A DNA stretch of 64,000 nucleotides from Chryseobacterium taklimakanense. Its GTDB lineage: Bacteria > Bacteroidota > Bacteroidia > Flavobacteriales > Weeksellaceae. The stretch spans positions 248,001 through 312,000 of the forward strand of contig NZ_LT906465.1 of NCBI RefSeq assembly GCF_900187185.1, in the 5' to 3' direction. Positions 52,738 to 60,352 of this stretch are shown here, piece after piece. The translations under genes and the position numbers were made by a program. The notes under the pieces are model-generated. The model saw only the letters and a program-made list of their open reading frames with translations. It searched no databases and had not been told where the DNA came from. The number at the start of each line of letters is the position of its first letter. Within the stretch, counting starts at the first letter, position 1.

Positions 52738-53463
52738 TTGGAACTACAAAACACAGGCAAGGGCGTGCTGATTCCCGAGCAGTTTAAAAGCTGGCAAAAC
52801 CGCCCGGAATGGTTTTTCAACAGGGAACACACCGACACTTATGAACTTTGGTACGAAGGCCGCTACAAGAGAGCCGAAATATGGCAGAAAAAAGTAATGG
52901 AGCAACTCGTTACCGAAGACGGACGCATCAACAAACTGCTCGAGTTTGGCTGCGGTACCGGACGTTTTACCAGATGGTGGCACAACATCGGGATCGAAGC
53001 TTATGGTGCAGATATTTCTCCGCTGATGCTTTCGCAGGCGATCCGTCTGTTTCCGGGTGATTTGGTGATGGCTGATTCGCACCATATGCCGTTTCGCGAC
53101 CATACTTTTGATGCACTGGCTTTCATCACCACTTTTGAATATTATAAAGACCCGGTAAAAGTGATCCGCGAAGCTGCGAGAGTAGCCAAATACGGCATCG
53201 CAATGGGCATGATGAACCGGAACTCACCAAAAGTCCTCAGAAGGAGAGTGCAGCAGATGTTCGGGAAAAATCCGTTTTACGTAACGGCAACGTTTTACAC
53301 GCCGGCCAAGCTTCAAAAAATTATTCATGAAGCTTTGGAAGGCAGAAAATACATCATAAGGTGGTCCGCCACAGGTTTGCCCAAATGGTTCCCTGTGCAG
53401 CAGTGGAATGTCCCTTACGGTGATTTCTTCGGGCTGTATGTTCAGTTTTTAGATGTGGAATAA
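52738..53463 (+). CDS. Class I SAM-dependent methyltransferase under TPP riboswitch control
   Basis: The start is a TTG at 52738, the only start near the conserved N-terminus, and the riboswitch hairpin ends just before it. The 241-residue product has the SAM loop LLEFGCGTGRFTRWW near residue 67, the acidic ribose-binding GADISPLML and the family IV segment MPFRDHTFDALAFITTFEY. The N-terminal 55 residues are rich in Trp and charged residues. The substrate is unknown. It is first in the thiamine-controlled operon and lies with its stop one base from the HypE-like start. Confidence 0.88.
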   Translation: MELQNTGKGVLIPEQFKSWQNRPEWFFNREHTDTYELWYEGRYKRAEIWQKKVMEQLVTEDGRINKLLEFGCGTGRFTRWWHNIGIEAYGADISPLMLSQAIRLFPGDLVMADSHHMPFRDHTFDALAFITTFEYYKDPVKVIREAARVAKYGIAMGMMNRNSPKVLRRRVQQMFGKNPFYVTATFYTPAKLQKIIHEALEGRKYIIRWSATGLPKWFPVQQWNVPYGDFFGLYVQFLDVE

Positions 53464-54503
53464 TGGCAAAGGCAGGAAAAATAAACCTCGATTTCTTCAA
53501 GCAGAACATCTCTGAAAAGTGTGGTTTCCAAAGGCCGGAAATCCTGATGAAACCCAAATTCGGTGTGGATGTTTCTGTGATTGACCTGGGGTCAGGAAAA
53601 ATCCTTATTTCTGCCAGTGACCCGATGTCTTTTATTCCGGGGTTGGGCGCTAAGGATTCCGCATGGCTTTCGGTAGTTCTTACTTCCAATGATATTGCCA
53701 CTTCCGGTTATGCACCGCAGTTTGCACAGGTTGTTTTAAACCTTCCGGACACCATGAGCGCGGAAGAATTTAAAGATTACTGGGATTATACGCATCATTA
53801 CTGTGATGAACTGCAGATCAGCATCGTGGGTGGCCATACCGGCTTTGTTCCCGGCCAAAATTCCACATTTGCGGGCGGAATCACCATGTTTGCAGTGGGA
53901 GATATCGGCAAATATTTTACCTCTGCCAACGCTAAGGACGGCGACTTGATTATAATGACCAAATCCGCCGCAATGATGTCAACGGCCATTCTTTCGAAGT
54001 CTTTTCCTGAAACGGTGAAAGAACATTTTGGTGAAGATTTTTGGCTGAAAACAAGCGGTAAATTCGAGCAGACTTCGGTTTTGAAAGAAGCATTGATTGC
54101 AGCGAATTCTGACGGCGTCACTGCGATGCACGATGTCACTGAAGGCGGGATTTTTGGTGCGGTGTACGAAATGATGCACGCTTCAGATAAAGGTTTTGAA
54201 ATTGATGAGTCCAAAATCATTATTGATGAGGAAACCGGGAAAATGTCTGCACTGTTTGGTTATGATGCCTTCCAGAGTGTAGGTGCTGGATCTCTGATCA
54301 TAACGGTAAAACCTCATGGTGCAGAAAACCTTTTAACAAAATTAAATTCAGAAAATATCAGCTGTGCGGTCATCGGAACTGTAAAGGAGAAAAATTCGGG
54401 GTACAGGATTATTTCTGAACATGAAATTAAGGAGTACAAACATCCGGAAACCGATTCGTACTGGGCTGCTTTTTATAATGCACTTCAAAAAAACTGGAAA
54501 TGA
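53463..54503 (+). CDS. AIR-synthase/HypE/ThiL-like ATP-binding protein
   Basis: This 346-residue protein has the PurM-like fold of the AIR synthase/HypE/SelD/ThiL superfamily. Visible parts are ISASDPMSFIPGLGAKDSAW, the nucleotide segment LTSNDIATSGYAPQFAQVVL, ISIVGGHTGFVPGQNSTFAG and the C-terminal GVTAMHDVTEGGIFGAVYEM. These enzymes use ATP to phosphorylate or activate a substrate; ThiL phosphorylates thiamine phosphate. It lacks the usual ThiL length and may do a different reaction. It overlaps the methyltransferase stop by one base and the ThiE-like start by four bases. Confidence 0.85.
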   Translation: MAKAGKINLDFFKQNISEKCGFQRPEILMKPKFGVDVSVIDLGSGKILISASDPMSFIPGLGAKDSAWLSVVLTSNDIATSGYAPQFAQVVLNLPDTMSAEEFKDYWDYTHHYCDELQISIVGGHTGFVPGQNSTFAGGITMFAVGDIGKYFTSANAKDGDLIIMTKSAAMMSTAILSKSFPETVKEHFGEDFWLKTSGKFEQTSVLKEALIAANSDGVTAMHDVTEGGIFGAVYEMMHASDKGFEIDESKIIIDEETGKMSALFGYDAFQSVGAGSLIITVKPHGAENLLTKLNSENISCAVIGTVKEKNSGYRIISEHEIKEYKHPETDSYWAAFYNALQKNWK

Positions 54504-55099
54504 AATCTGTTTATCTCATTGCCGACATATCTCAGAACCCGGACCATTTACAGGAATCGTTGAAATCGGTTTTACCGTACAGCGAAATTTTTGCGGTACA
54601 GCTTTGGGGAAATCTCTATGACAAAAAGTTTATTGAAGAAATAAGTGATCTCTGCCGTCATCACAAAGTGCCGGTGCTGATCAATCAAAACTGGCGACTT
54701 GCGGAAGAACTGAATCTTTCGGGAGTGCATTTCGATGAGCAGCCAGTGGATTTCGGGGAATTCCGTTCCGTGAGAAGCCAGATGATGCTTGGTTTTACCA
54801 CCGGTAATGACCTTGAAAAAATCCGTCAGGCCGAAGAATTGGGTGCAGATTATATTTCATTCTGTTCGTTGTTCCCTTCGGTAACGGCAAACAGCTGCGA
54901 GTTTGTAAATTTTGAAACCATCACAGAAAGCCGGCAAATGTTTTCAGGACAGATATTTTTGGCAGGCGGCATCAATCCGGCAAATATTTCAAAACTCAAA
55001 GAAGTGCCGTACGACGGCATTGCAGTGGCCTCGGGAATTTTAGGTGCGCAACACCCGGAAGAAGCTTTAAAACAATATTTAACATTATTAAATTCATAA
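54500..55099 (+). CDS. Divergent thiamine phosphate synthase-like protein
   Basis: This 199-residue TIM-barrel protein is related to ThiE/TenI, but several active-site positions differ. QLR of ThiE reads Q34-L35-W36, the Mg-binding Asp of ND reads Q63, and the catalytic Ser segment reads GFT (98-100). Conserved features remain: SGVHFDEQP, LGADYISFCSLFPSV and the end IFLAGGINPANI with DGIAVASGI. It could be an altered ThiE, a TenI-type tautomerase or a protein with a new substrate. It overlaps the HypE-like gene by four bases, in the TPP-controlled operon. Confidence 0.85.
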   Translation: MKSVYLIADISQNPDHLQESLKSVLPYSEIFAVQLWGNLYDKKFIEEISDLCRHHKVPVLINQNWRLAEELNLSGVHFDEQPVDFGEFRSVRSQMMLGFTTGNDLEKIRQAEELGADYISFCSLFPSVTANSCEFVNFETITESRQMFSGQIFLAGGINPANISKLKEVPYDGIAVASGILGAQHPEEALKQYLTLLNS

Positions 55100-55100
55100 A

Positions 55101-55394
55101 ATGAAAATTTCAACTGTGGAGATGCTTTGCTGCCCGTTCGACAAGCAGGATTTAATGCTCCACATCATCACACAAAACGAAGATAAAATCACCGAAGGCT
55201 ACTTTGTCTGTACCGAATGCCAGAGAATTTATCCGATCATAAAAGGCGTTCCAATTATGAATCCGGATGAGTACAGGGAATTTAGCTTAGAACAACCATT
55301 ACTTGAAAAATGGGGCTTAAAATCTTCCCCGCAGTTCCGTTTGCCCCATGATACAAAACAGGGCGATAATAATCTTTCTTTTGATTCGAATTGA
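55101..55394 (+). CDS. Trm112-family zinc protein
   Basis: This 97-residue protein has a zinc ribbon of the Trm112 type: two Cys in EMLCCPFDKQDL, then CTECQRIYPIIKGVPIMNPDE. The last 20 residues are low complexity. Trm112 proteins hold and activate SAM methyltransferases that modify tRNA, rRNA or proteins. It starts one base after the ThiE-like stop in the same operon as a methyltransferase, so a partnership is a natural guess. Confidence 0.85.
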   Translation: MKISTVEMLCCPFDKQDLMLHIITQNEDKITEGYFVCTECQRIYPIIKGVPIMNPDEYREFSLEQPLLEKWGLKSSPQFRLPHDTKQGDNNLSFDSN

Positions 55395-55395
55395 T

Positions 55396-55403
55396 TAATT
55401 TTG
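55396..55403 (+). promoter_or_regulatory. Promoter core for gpmI
   Basis: TAATTTTG matches TAnnTTTG 22 bases before the gpmI ATG. A TTG at 55381-55383 is closer than ideal. Partial readthrough from the thiamine operon is also possible, as no terminator lies between. Confidence 0.5.
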
Positions 55404-55425
55404 CAGTAATCTAATATCGAAAAAA

Positions 55426-56955
55426 ATGTCTAAAAAAGCTTTATTGGCAATCCTCGACGGTTGGGGCTTGGGAACCGATCCGAAAGTCTCTGCCATCGAC
55501 CAGGCAAATACGCCGTTTATGGATTCCTGTTACGAAAAATTTCCGCATACCACCCTGGAAGCGAGCGGCCTTGGTGTAGGTTTGCCTTTCGGACAAATGG
55601 GAAATTCTGAAGTGGGGCACATGAATCTTGGCGCCGGCCGTGTCGTTTACCAAAATCTGGTAAAACTGAATATGGCGGTTGAAAACGCGACTTTAGGAAA
55701 AGAAAATAAGATTACGGCAGCATTCGATTATGCCAAAGAACATAATAAGAACATCCATTTTATCGGTTTAGCATCGGATGGGGGTGTACATTCACACATC
55801 AACCACCTGAAAGGTTTACTTACTGCTGCCCACGAAAACGCAGTATCAGAAAGGGTTTACGTTCATGCTTTTACAGACGGCCGCGACTGCGATCCACATT
55901 CGGGGAAAGGATTTATAAGCGACCTTCTTTCACACATGCAGAATGTCGGTGGGAAACTGGCATCAGTGATCGGAAGGTACTATGCGATGGACCGCGATAA
56001 GAGATGGGAGCGTGTAAAGCTGGCGTACGATGCGATGGTTAACGGCATCGGTATTCAGACTCATGACGTGTTGGGTGCCATTCAGGCTTCATATGATGCA
56101 GGAATTTCGGACGAATTCCTGAAGCCGGTGATCCATCTGAAAGAAAGCAATCTTCCTGCAGCAACAATTGAAAGTGGCGATGTTGTTTTCTGTTTCAATT
56201 TCAGGACAGACAGAGGTCGTGAGATTACCGAGGTACTGTCACAAAAAGATTATCCCGAATTTGGGATGCATAAGCTGGATTTGTATTATATCACGATGAC
56301 CAATTATGACAAGGATTTCAGCAACGTAAAAGTGGTTTTTGATGAAGAAGTACTTACCGGGACTTTGGGCGAAATCCTGGAACAGAACGGCAAAACCCAA
56401 ATCCGTGTTGCAGAAACCGAAAAGTATCCGCACGTGACATTTTTCTTTTCCGGCGGCAGGGAAGAGGCTTTCAACGGTGAAAGAAGAATCCTTTGCCCAA
56501 GCCCGAAAGATGTTCCTACATACGACTTCAAACCGGAAATGTCGGCTTATGACATTACCGAAAATATTTTGCCTGAAATAGAAGGTGAAACGGCAGATTT
56601 TATTTGTTTAAATTTTGCAAATACCGACATGGTAGGGCATACCGGCGTTTTTGAAGCTGCGGTGAAAGCTGCCGAAACTGTAGATAAATGTATCGCCAAG
56701 GTAGCCACCGCGGCTTATGAGCACGGCTATACCGTTTTCATTCTTGCTGACCACGGAAACAGCGATCTGATGATCAATCCGGACGGTTCGCCAAACACCC
56801 AGCATTCGACTAATTTGGTTCCTTTAATCGTGATGGATAAAGACAGAACCTGGAATCTGAAACCCGGAAAACTTGGTGATATAGCGCCGTCAATTCTAAC
56901 AGCGATGGGAATTCAGGTTCCGGAAATCATGACTGGAGAAATCCTGATTAAATAA
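55426..56955 (+). CDS. gpmI: 2,3-bisphosphoglycerate-independent phosphoglycerate mutase
   Basis: This 509-residue phosphatase-superfamily enzyme interconverts 3- and 2-phosphoglycerate with two Mn ions and no cofactor. Metal and catalytic segments include LAILDGWGLG at the N-terminus, the catalytic Ser in GQMGNSEVGHMNLGAGR near residue 63, the phosphate loop HAFTDGRDCDPHSG and the C-terminal metal site FILADHGNSD. The length is standard. It has its own promoter and a strong terminator. Confidence 0.98.
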   Translation: MSKKALLAILDGWGLGTDPKVSAIDQANTPFMDSCYEKFPHTTLEASGLGVGLPFGQMGNSEVGHMNLGAGRVVYQNLVKLNMAVENATLGKENKITAAFDYAKEHNKNIHFIGLASDGGVHSHINHLKGLLTAAHENAVSERVYVHAFTDGRDCDPHSGKGFISDLLSHMQNVGGKLASVIGRYYAMDRDKRWERVKLAYDAMVNGIGIQTHDVLGAIQASYDAGISDEFLKPVIHLKESNLPAATIESGDVVFCFNFRTDRGREITEVLSQKDYPEFGMHKLDLYYITMTNYDKDFSNVKVVFDEEVLTGTLGEILEQNGKTQIRVAETEKYPHVTFFFSGGREEAFNGERRILCPSPKDVPTYDFKPEMSAYDITENILPEIEGETADFICLNFANTDMVGHTGVFEAAVKAAETVDKCIAKVATAAYEHGYTVFILADHGNSDLMINPDGSPNTQHSTNLVPLIVMDKDRTWNLKPGKLGDIAPSILTAMGIQVPEIMTGEILIK

Positions 56956-56976
56956 AATTACATCTTTAATATTTTT

Positions 56977-57009
56977 GAAATCAGCGTTTTAAGGCGCTGA
57001 TTTTTTTTA
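56977..57009 (+). terminator. Terminator of gpmI
   Basis: AAATCAGCG and CGCTGATTT form a nine-pair stem with a seven-base loop and a run of Ts. Confidence 0.9.
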
Positions 57010-57056
57010 TGTTTAAAATAAACTGCAAAATTATGCCATAAATAATATTTAAAAAT

Positions 57057-57064
57057 TACCTTTG
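57057..57064 (+). promoter_or_regulatory. Promoter core for the acyl-ACP desaturase gene
   Basis: TACCTTTG exactly matches TAnnTTTG, 20 bases before the ATG at 57085. No -33 TTG at good spacing. Confidence 0.5.
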
Positions 57065-57084
57065 TGAAATAATAAAAAAAGAGC

Positions 57085-58062
57085 ATGTACAACAAACTCG
57101 TGAGGCTTGAAGTGATGAAAACTTTGAGCAGGGAAGTAAATTTATTTATAGATAATTACCTTACACCGGTAGAAAAAATATGGCAACCGTCTGATTTTCT
57201 TCCGGATGCTGCGTCTGATGATTTCAAACATGAGCTCCAGGAACTTCAGCATTTCGCGCAGGATATGGATTATGATCTGTTCGTAACCTTAATCGGCGAC
57301 TGCATTACCGAAGAAGCTTTGCCCAGCTACGAAAGCTGGATTATGGGGATCGACGGTGTGGAGCAGGAAGAAGGCGGCAACTGGAGCAAATGGGTACGTT
57401 GCTGGACTGCCGAAGAAAACCGGCATGGCGATTTGCTTAACAAATACCTCTATCTCTGCGGGCGGGTGAATATGCGCGAAGTGGAGATTACCACACAGTA
57501 TCTTATTCAGGATGGGTTTGATCTCGGAACATCGATGGATCCCTACCGTAATTTCGTGTACACCAGTTTTCAGGAGACGGCAACCAATATTTCTCACCGT
57601 CGGGTAGGAACTTTTGCCAAACAGCACGGTGATAAAAAACTGGCAAAAATGTGCGCTGTAATTGCCGCCGATGAGGCCCGCCACGCAAAAGCCTATAAAC
57701 ATTTCATCACCCGGATTTTTGAACTCGATCCGTCTGAAATGATGCTGGCTTTTGAAGATATGATGAAGAAAAAAATCGTAATGCCCGCGCATATGCTGCG
57801 CGAAAGCGGACAAAAGGCAGGAGAACTGTGGTCTCACTTTTCGGATGCTGCCCAAAGATGTATGGTGTACACCGCCCAGGATTATATCGATATTTTAAAG
57901 GAACTGCTGGCAGACTGGAACATCGAACACATTTCCGGTCTTACTGAAACTGCGCAGAGAGCTCAGGAATACCTGATGAAACTGCCGGCAAGGCTGCAGC
58001 GGCTCACCGACAGAATTGCGACGCCAGATCAGGAATATCAGTTCAAATGGATAAAAAGCTAA
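57085..58062 (+). CDS. Soluble acyl-ACP desaturase
   Basis: This 325-residue diiron protein is of the stearoyl-ACP desaturase type known from plants. The two iron motifs are EENRHGD near residue 112 and DEARHAK near residue 196, each giving Glu and His ligands, and another acidic helix carries TNISHRRVG. It introduces a double bond into acyl-ACP using oxygen and ferredoxin. An ATG 30 bases downstream (MKTLSREVNL) is an alternative start. It is monocistronic. Confidence 0.92.
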   Translation: MYNKLVRLEVMKTLSREVNLFIDNYLTPVEKIWQPSDFLPDAASDDFKHELQELQHFAQDMDYDLFVTLIGDCITEEALPSYESWIMGIDGVEQEEGGNWSKWVRCWTAEENRHGDLLNKYLYLCGRVNMREVEITTQYLIQDGFDLGTSMDPYRNFVYTSFQETATNISHRRVGTFAKQHGDKKLAKMCAVIAADEARHAKAYKHFITRIFELDPSEMMLAFEDMMKKKIVMPAHMLRESGQKAGELWSHFSDAAQRCMVYTAQDYIDILKELLADWNIEHISGLTETAQRAQEYLMKLPARLQRLTDRIATPDQEYQFKWIKS

Positions 58063-58082
58063 ATTTTAAGGATTACTATTAA

Positions 58083-58118
58083 GGGAGTCGTATCGGCAAT
58101 GGTACGGCTCTTTTTTTT
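58083..58118 (+). terminator. Terminator of the desaturase gene
   Basis: GAGTCGTA (58085-58092) pairs with TACGGCTC (58103-58110), one wobble, then eight Ts. The next promoter core begins within the T run. Confidence 0.85.
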
Positions 58119-58125
58119 ATCTTTG
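58118..58125 (+). promoter_or_regulatory. Promoter core for the HAD-map operon
   Basis: TATCTTTG exactly matches TAnnTTTG and overlaps the last T of the upstream terminator. It lies 23 bases before the ATG at 58149. Confidence 0.6.
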
Positions 58126-58148
58126 CAAATCGCAAAATTTTAAAAATT

Positions 58149-58583
58149 ATGATGAAGAGCAATAAAAAACTGGCAATAGATTTCGACGGAACCATCGTAG
58201 ATGATGCATATCCCGGGATCGGTAAAGCCAAAACATTTGCGTTTGAAACCCTTAAAAAACTTCAGAGCGAAGGATACAGGCTGATTCTATGGACATATCG
58301 ACACGGACAGTCCCTTCAGGAAGCCGTGGAATTCTGCAGGAAAAACGGGGTGGAATTTTATGCGGTAAATTCCAGTTTTGAAGGCGAAATTTTTGATTCA
58401 GAAGGTGCTTCAAGAAAGATTGATGCAGATTTGTTTATCGATGACAGAAATCTCGGCGGGTTTCCGGGCTGGGGCGAAATCTACAATATCATCAACGAAA
58501 AAATAGAATTCCGTGTAGAAGGCGGCGAAGTTTTAGCCTATTCAAAACTAAAGAAAGAAAAGAAAAAAGGCCTTTTCTGGTAA
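58149..58583 (+). CDS. HAD-like hydrolase of the BT0820 type
   Basis: This 144-residue protein has HAD motifs: the nucleophile Asp pair in LAIDFDGTIVDD, the second motif Thr in LILWTYRHGQSL, and the last Asp pair in ADLFIDDRNLGG. It belongs to the small BT0820-like group of Bacteroidota phosphatases. The missing cap suggests action on small or polymeric phosphate substrates, which are unknown. The end is Lys-rich. Seven bases separate it from map, so they form one operon. Confidence 0.85.
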   Translation: MMKSNKKLAIDFDGTIVDDAYPGIGKAKTFAFETLKKLQSEGYRLILWTYRHGQSLQEAVEFCRKNGVEFYAVNSSFEGEIFDSEGASRKIDADLFIDDRNLGGFPGWGEIYNIINEKIEFRVEGGEVLAYSKLKKEKKKGLFW

Positions 58584-58590
58584 AACTAAA

Positions 58591-59400
58591 ATGATACACT
58601 TAAAATCTCTTGACGAACTCCGTCTGATGAAACAAAGCGCACAGCTGGTTTCCAAAACCTTAGGCCTTGTTGCCAAAGAAATCAAACCGGGAGTAACAAC
58701 CAACCATATCGATAAAATAGCCGCTGAATTCATTCGTGATAACGGTGGCGAGCCTGCATTTCTCGGAATGTACGGTTTTCCCAAAAATTTGTGTATTTCG
58801 CCCAACGCGGAAGTAGTGCACGGCATTCCCAATGATAAACCGTTGGTGGAAGGTGACATACTTTCTGTGGACTGCGGCGTTTATATGAACGGCTTCTACG
58901 GCGACCACGCGTATTCATTTGAAGTGGGTGAAGTGGCTCCGGAAGTAAAAAAGCTTTTAAAAGTTACCAAAGAATCTCTTTATAAAGGTATCGAACAGTG
59001 CGTTCGCGGCAAAAGGGTTGGAGACATCTCGAATGCCATTCAGACTTACTGCGAAGCTCACGGCTATGGGGTTGTGCGCGAACTGGTAGGTCATGGGCTT
59101 GGTAGAAAAATGCACGAAGACCCACAAGTTCCAAACTACGGCAAAAAAGGCAGCGGGAAAGTCCTGAAAGACGGCATAGCCCTCGCCATTGAACCGATGA
59201 TCAACCTTGGAACGCATGAAGTAAAGTTTCATTCCGACGGTTGGACGGTAACTTCAAAAGATAATTCACCGTCTGCTCATTTTGAGCACAATGTGTGTAT
59301 TATAGGCGGCAAACCGGTTTTGCTTTCCACTTTTAAATATATTTATGAAGCCCTCGGTATCGTAAGCGATGAGGAAGCTCCCTTTACTCTGGAATTTTAA
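58591..59400 (+). CDS. map: Type I methionine aminopeptidase
   Basis: This 269-residue pita-bread-fold enzyme removes the N-terminal Met from new proteins. The five metal ligands are visible: Asp in LSVDCGVYMNG, Asp in GFYGDHAYSF, His in GHGLGRKMHEDPQVPN, Glu in ALAIEPMINLG and Glu in AHFEHNVCIIGG. It is normal in length and ends in a strong terminator. It shares an operon with the HAD gene. Confidence 0.97.
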   Translation: MIHLKSLDELRLMKQSAQLVSKTLGLVAKEIKPGVTTNHIDKIAAEFIRDNGGEPAFLGMYGFPKNLCISPNAEVVHGIPNDKPLVEGDILSVDCGVYMNGFYGDHAYSFEVGEVAPEVKKLLKVTKESLYKGIEQCVRGKRVGDISNAIQTYCEAHGYGVVRELVGHGLGRKMHEDPQVPNYGKKGSGKVLKDGIALAIEPMINLGTHEVKFHSDGWTVTSKDNSPSAHFEHNVCIIGGKPVLLSTFKYIYEALGIVSDEEAPFTLEF

Positions 59401-59415
59401 ATCTTGAAAAAATTT

Positions 59416-59439
59416 AGACGGGCAACAGCCCGTTTTTTT
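59416..59439 (+). terminator. Terminator of map
   Basis: ACGGGC (59418-59423) and GCCCGT (59428-59433) pair around a four-base loop and are followed by seven Ts. Confidence 0.85.
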
Positions 59440-59505
59440 ATGCCCAACTTTTGGCTTTAGATAAAACATTAAGCGCACTTAAATCATTAACTCCTCAAAT
59501 TTTTC

Positions 59506-59513
59506 TATTTTTG
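59506..59513 (+). promoter_or_regulatory. Promoter core for the methyltransferase gene
   Basis: TATTTTTG exactly matches TAnnTTTG, ten bases before the ATG at 59524, so the leader would be very short or absent. Confidence 0.5.
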
Positions 59514-59523
59514 AGTCTGATTT

Positions 59524-60291
59524 ATGAAGAAAATAGCCAAGCTACTCTTAAACAGCATTCCGCGGCCTTTACTCATCAGGTTAAGCATTTGGGCGAGGCC
59601 TGTGATTTATCTTCTTTTTAAAGGTAATAAATTCACAGATCCTATTGACGGGAAATCTTACCGGAAATTTTTGCCTTACGGTTATGGCAAACAGCGTGAG
59701 AATGCACTTTCACCAGGAACATTAAGTTTGGAGCGCCACCGGCAGATGTGGCTTTACCTTCAGAACGAAACCGATTTCTTCAGCAAAAATTATAAGGTTC
59801 TTCACATCGCTCCGGAACAGGAATTCTTGCGAAAATTCAGGAAGATGAAGAATTTGGATTACACTTCTGCCGATTTATCTTCCCCGATTGTAGATGTAAA
59901 AGCCAATATTTTGGATCTGCCTTTCGCGGATGAATCGTTTGATGTGGTGTTCTGCAATCACGTTTTGGAACATATTGAAGATGATGCGAAAGCCATGGGG
60001 GAGCTTTACCGGGTGATGAAAAAAGACGGTTGGGGGATCTTTCAGGTTCCGATGAAAAATATGCTAGAAAAAACTTACGAAGATTTTACGATTAATGATC
60101 CGAAAGAAAGGCAAAAACACTTCGGGCAGTACGATCACGTGCGCTGGTACGGCATGGACTATTTTGACAGATTGAGGAAAGCCGGATTTGAGGTGGAAGC
60201 CAACTTTTATTCCCAAAGATTTTCAAAAGAGGAAATGAAACGTTTTGGATTGAATGAAAATGAGATTTTGCCGGTAGTAAAAAAACGCTGA
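59524..60291 (+). CDS. Class I SAM-dependent methyltransferase
   Basis: The 255-residue product starts with a hydrophobic basic segment (KLLLNSIPRPLLIRLSIWAR) that may touch the membrane. The SAM domain has VLHIAPEQEFLRKFRK in place of a GxGxG loop, the acidic YTSADLSSPIVDV and the highly conserved ILDLPFADESFDVVFCNHVL with EHIEDDAKAMGELYRV. The altered SAM loop is a known variant of this Bacteroidota group. The substrate is unknown, perhaps a lipid or envelope glycan given the N-terminus. Confidence 0.88.
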   Translation: MKKIAKLLLNSIPRPLLIRLSIWARPVIYLLFKGNKFTDPIDGKSYRKFLPYGYGKQRENALSPGTLSLERHRQMWLYLQNETDFFSKNYKVLHIAPEQEFLRKFRKMKNLDYTSADLSSPIVDVKANILDLPFADESFDVVFCNHVLEHIEDDAKAMGELYRVMKKDGWGIFQVPMKNMLEKTYEDFTINDPKERQKHFGQYDHVRWYGMDYFDRLRKAGFEVEANFYSQRFSKEEMKRFGLNENEILPVVKKR

Positions 60292-60305
60292 AAATCCATC
60301 CGGAA

Positions 60306-60333
60306 TTGGGGTGTACAAAATTTCTTAACTTTG
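60306..60333 (+). promoter_or_regulatory. Full promoter for era
   Basis: TTG at 60306-60308 and TAACTTTG at 60326-60333 are 17 bases apart, the ideal TTG-N17-TAnnTTTG arrangement of flavobacterial housekeeping promoters. This is the best complete example in the window. Confidence 0.75.
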
Positions 60334-60352
60334 CATTCCTAAATTTAATATT

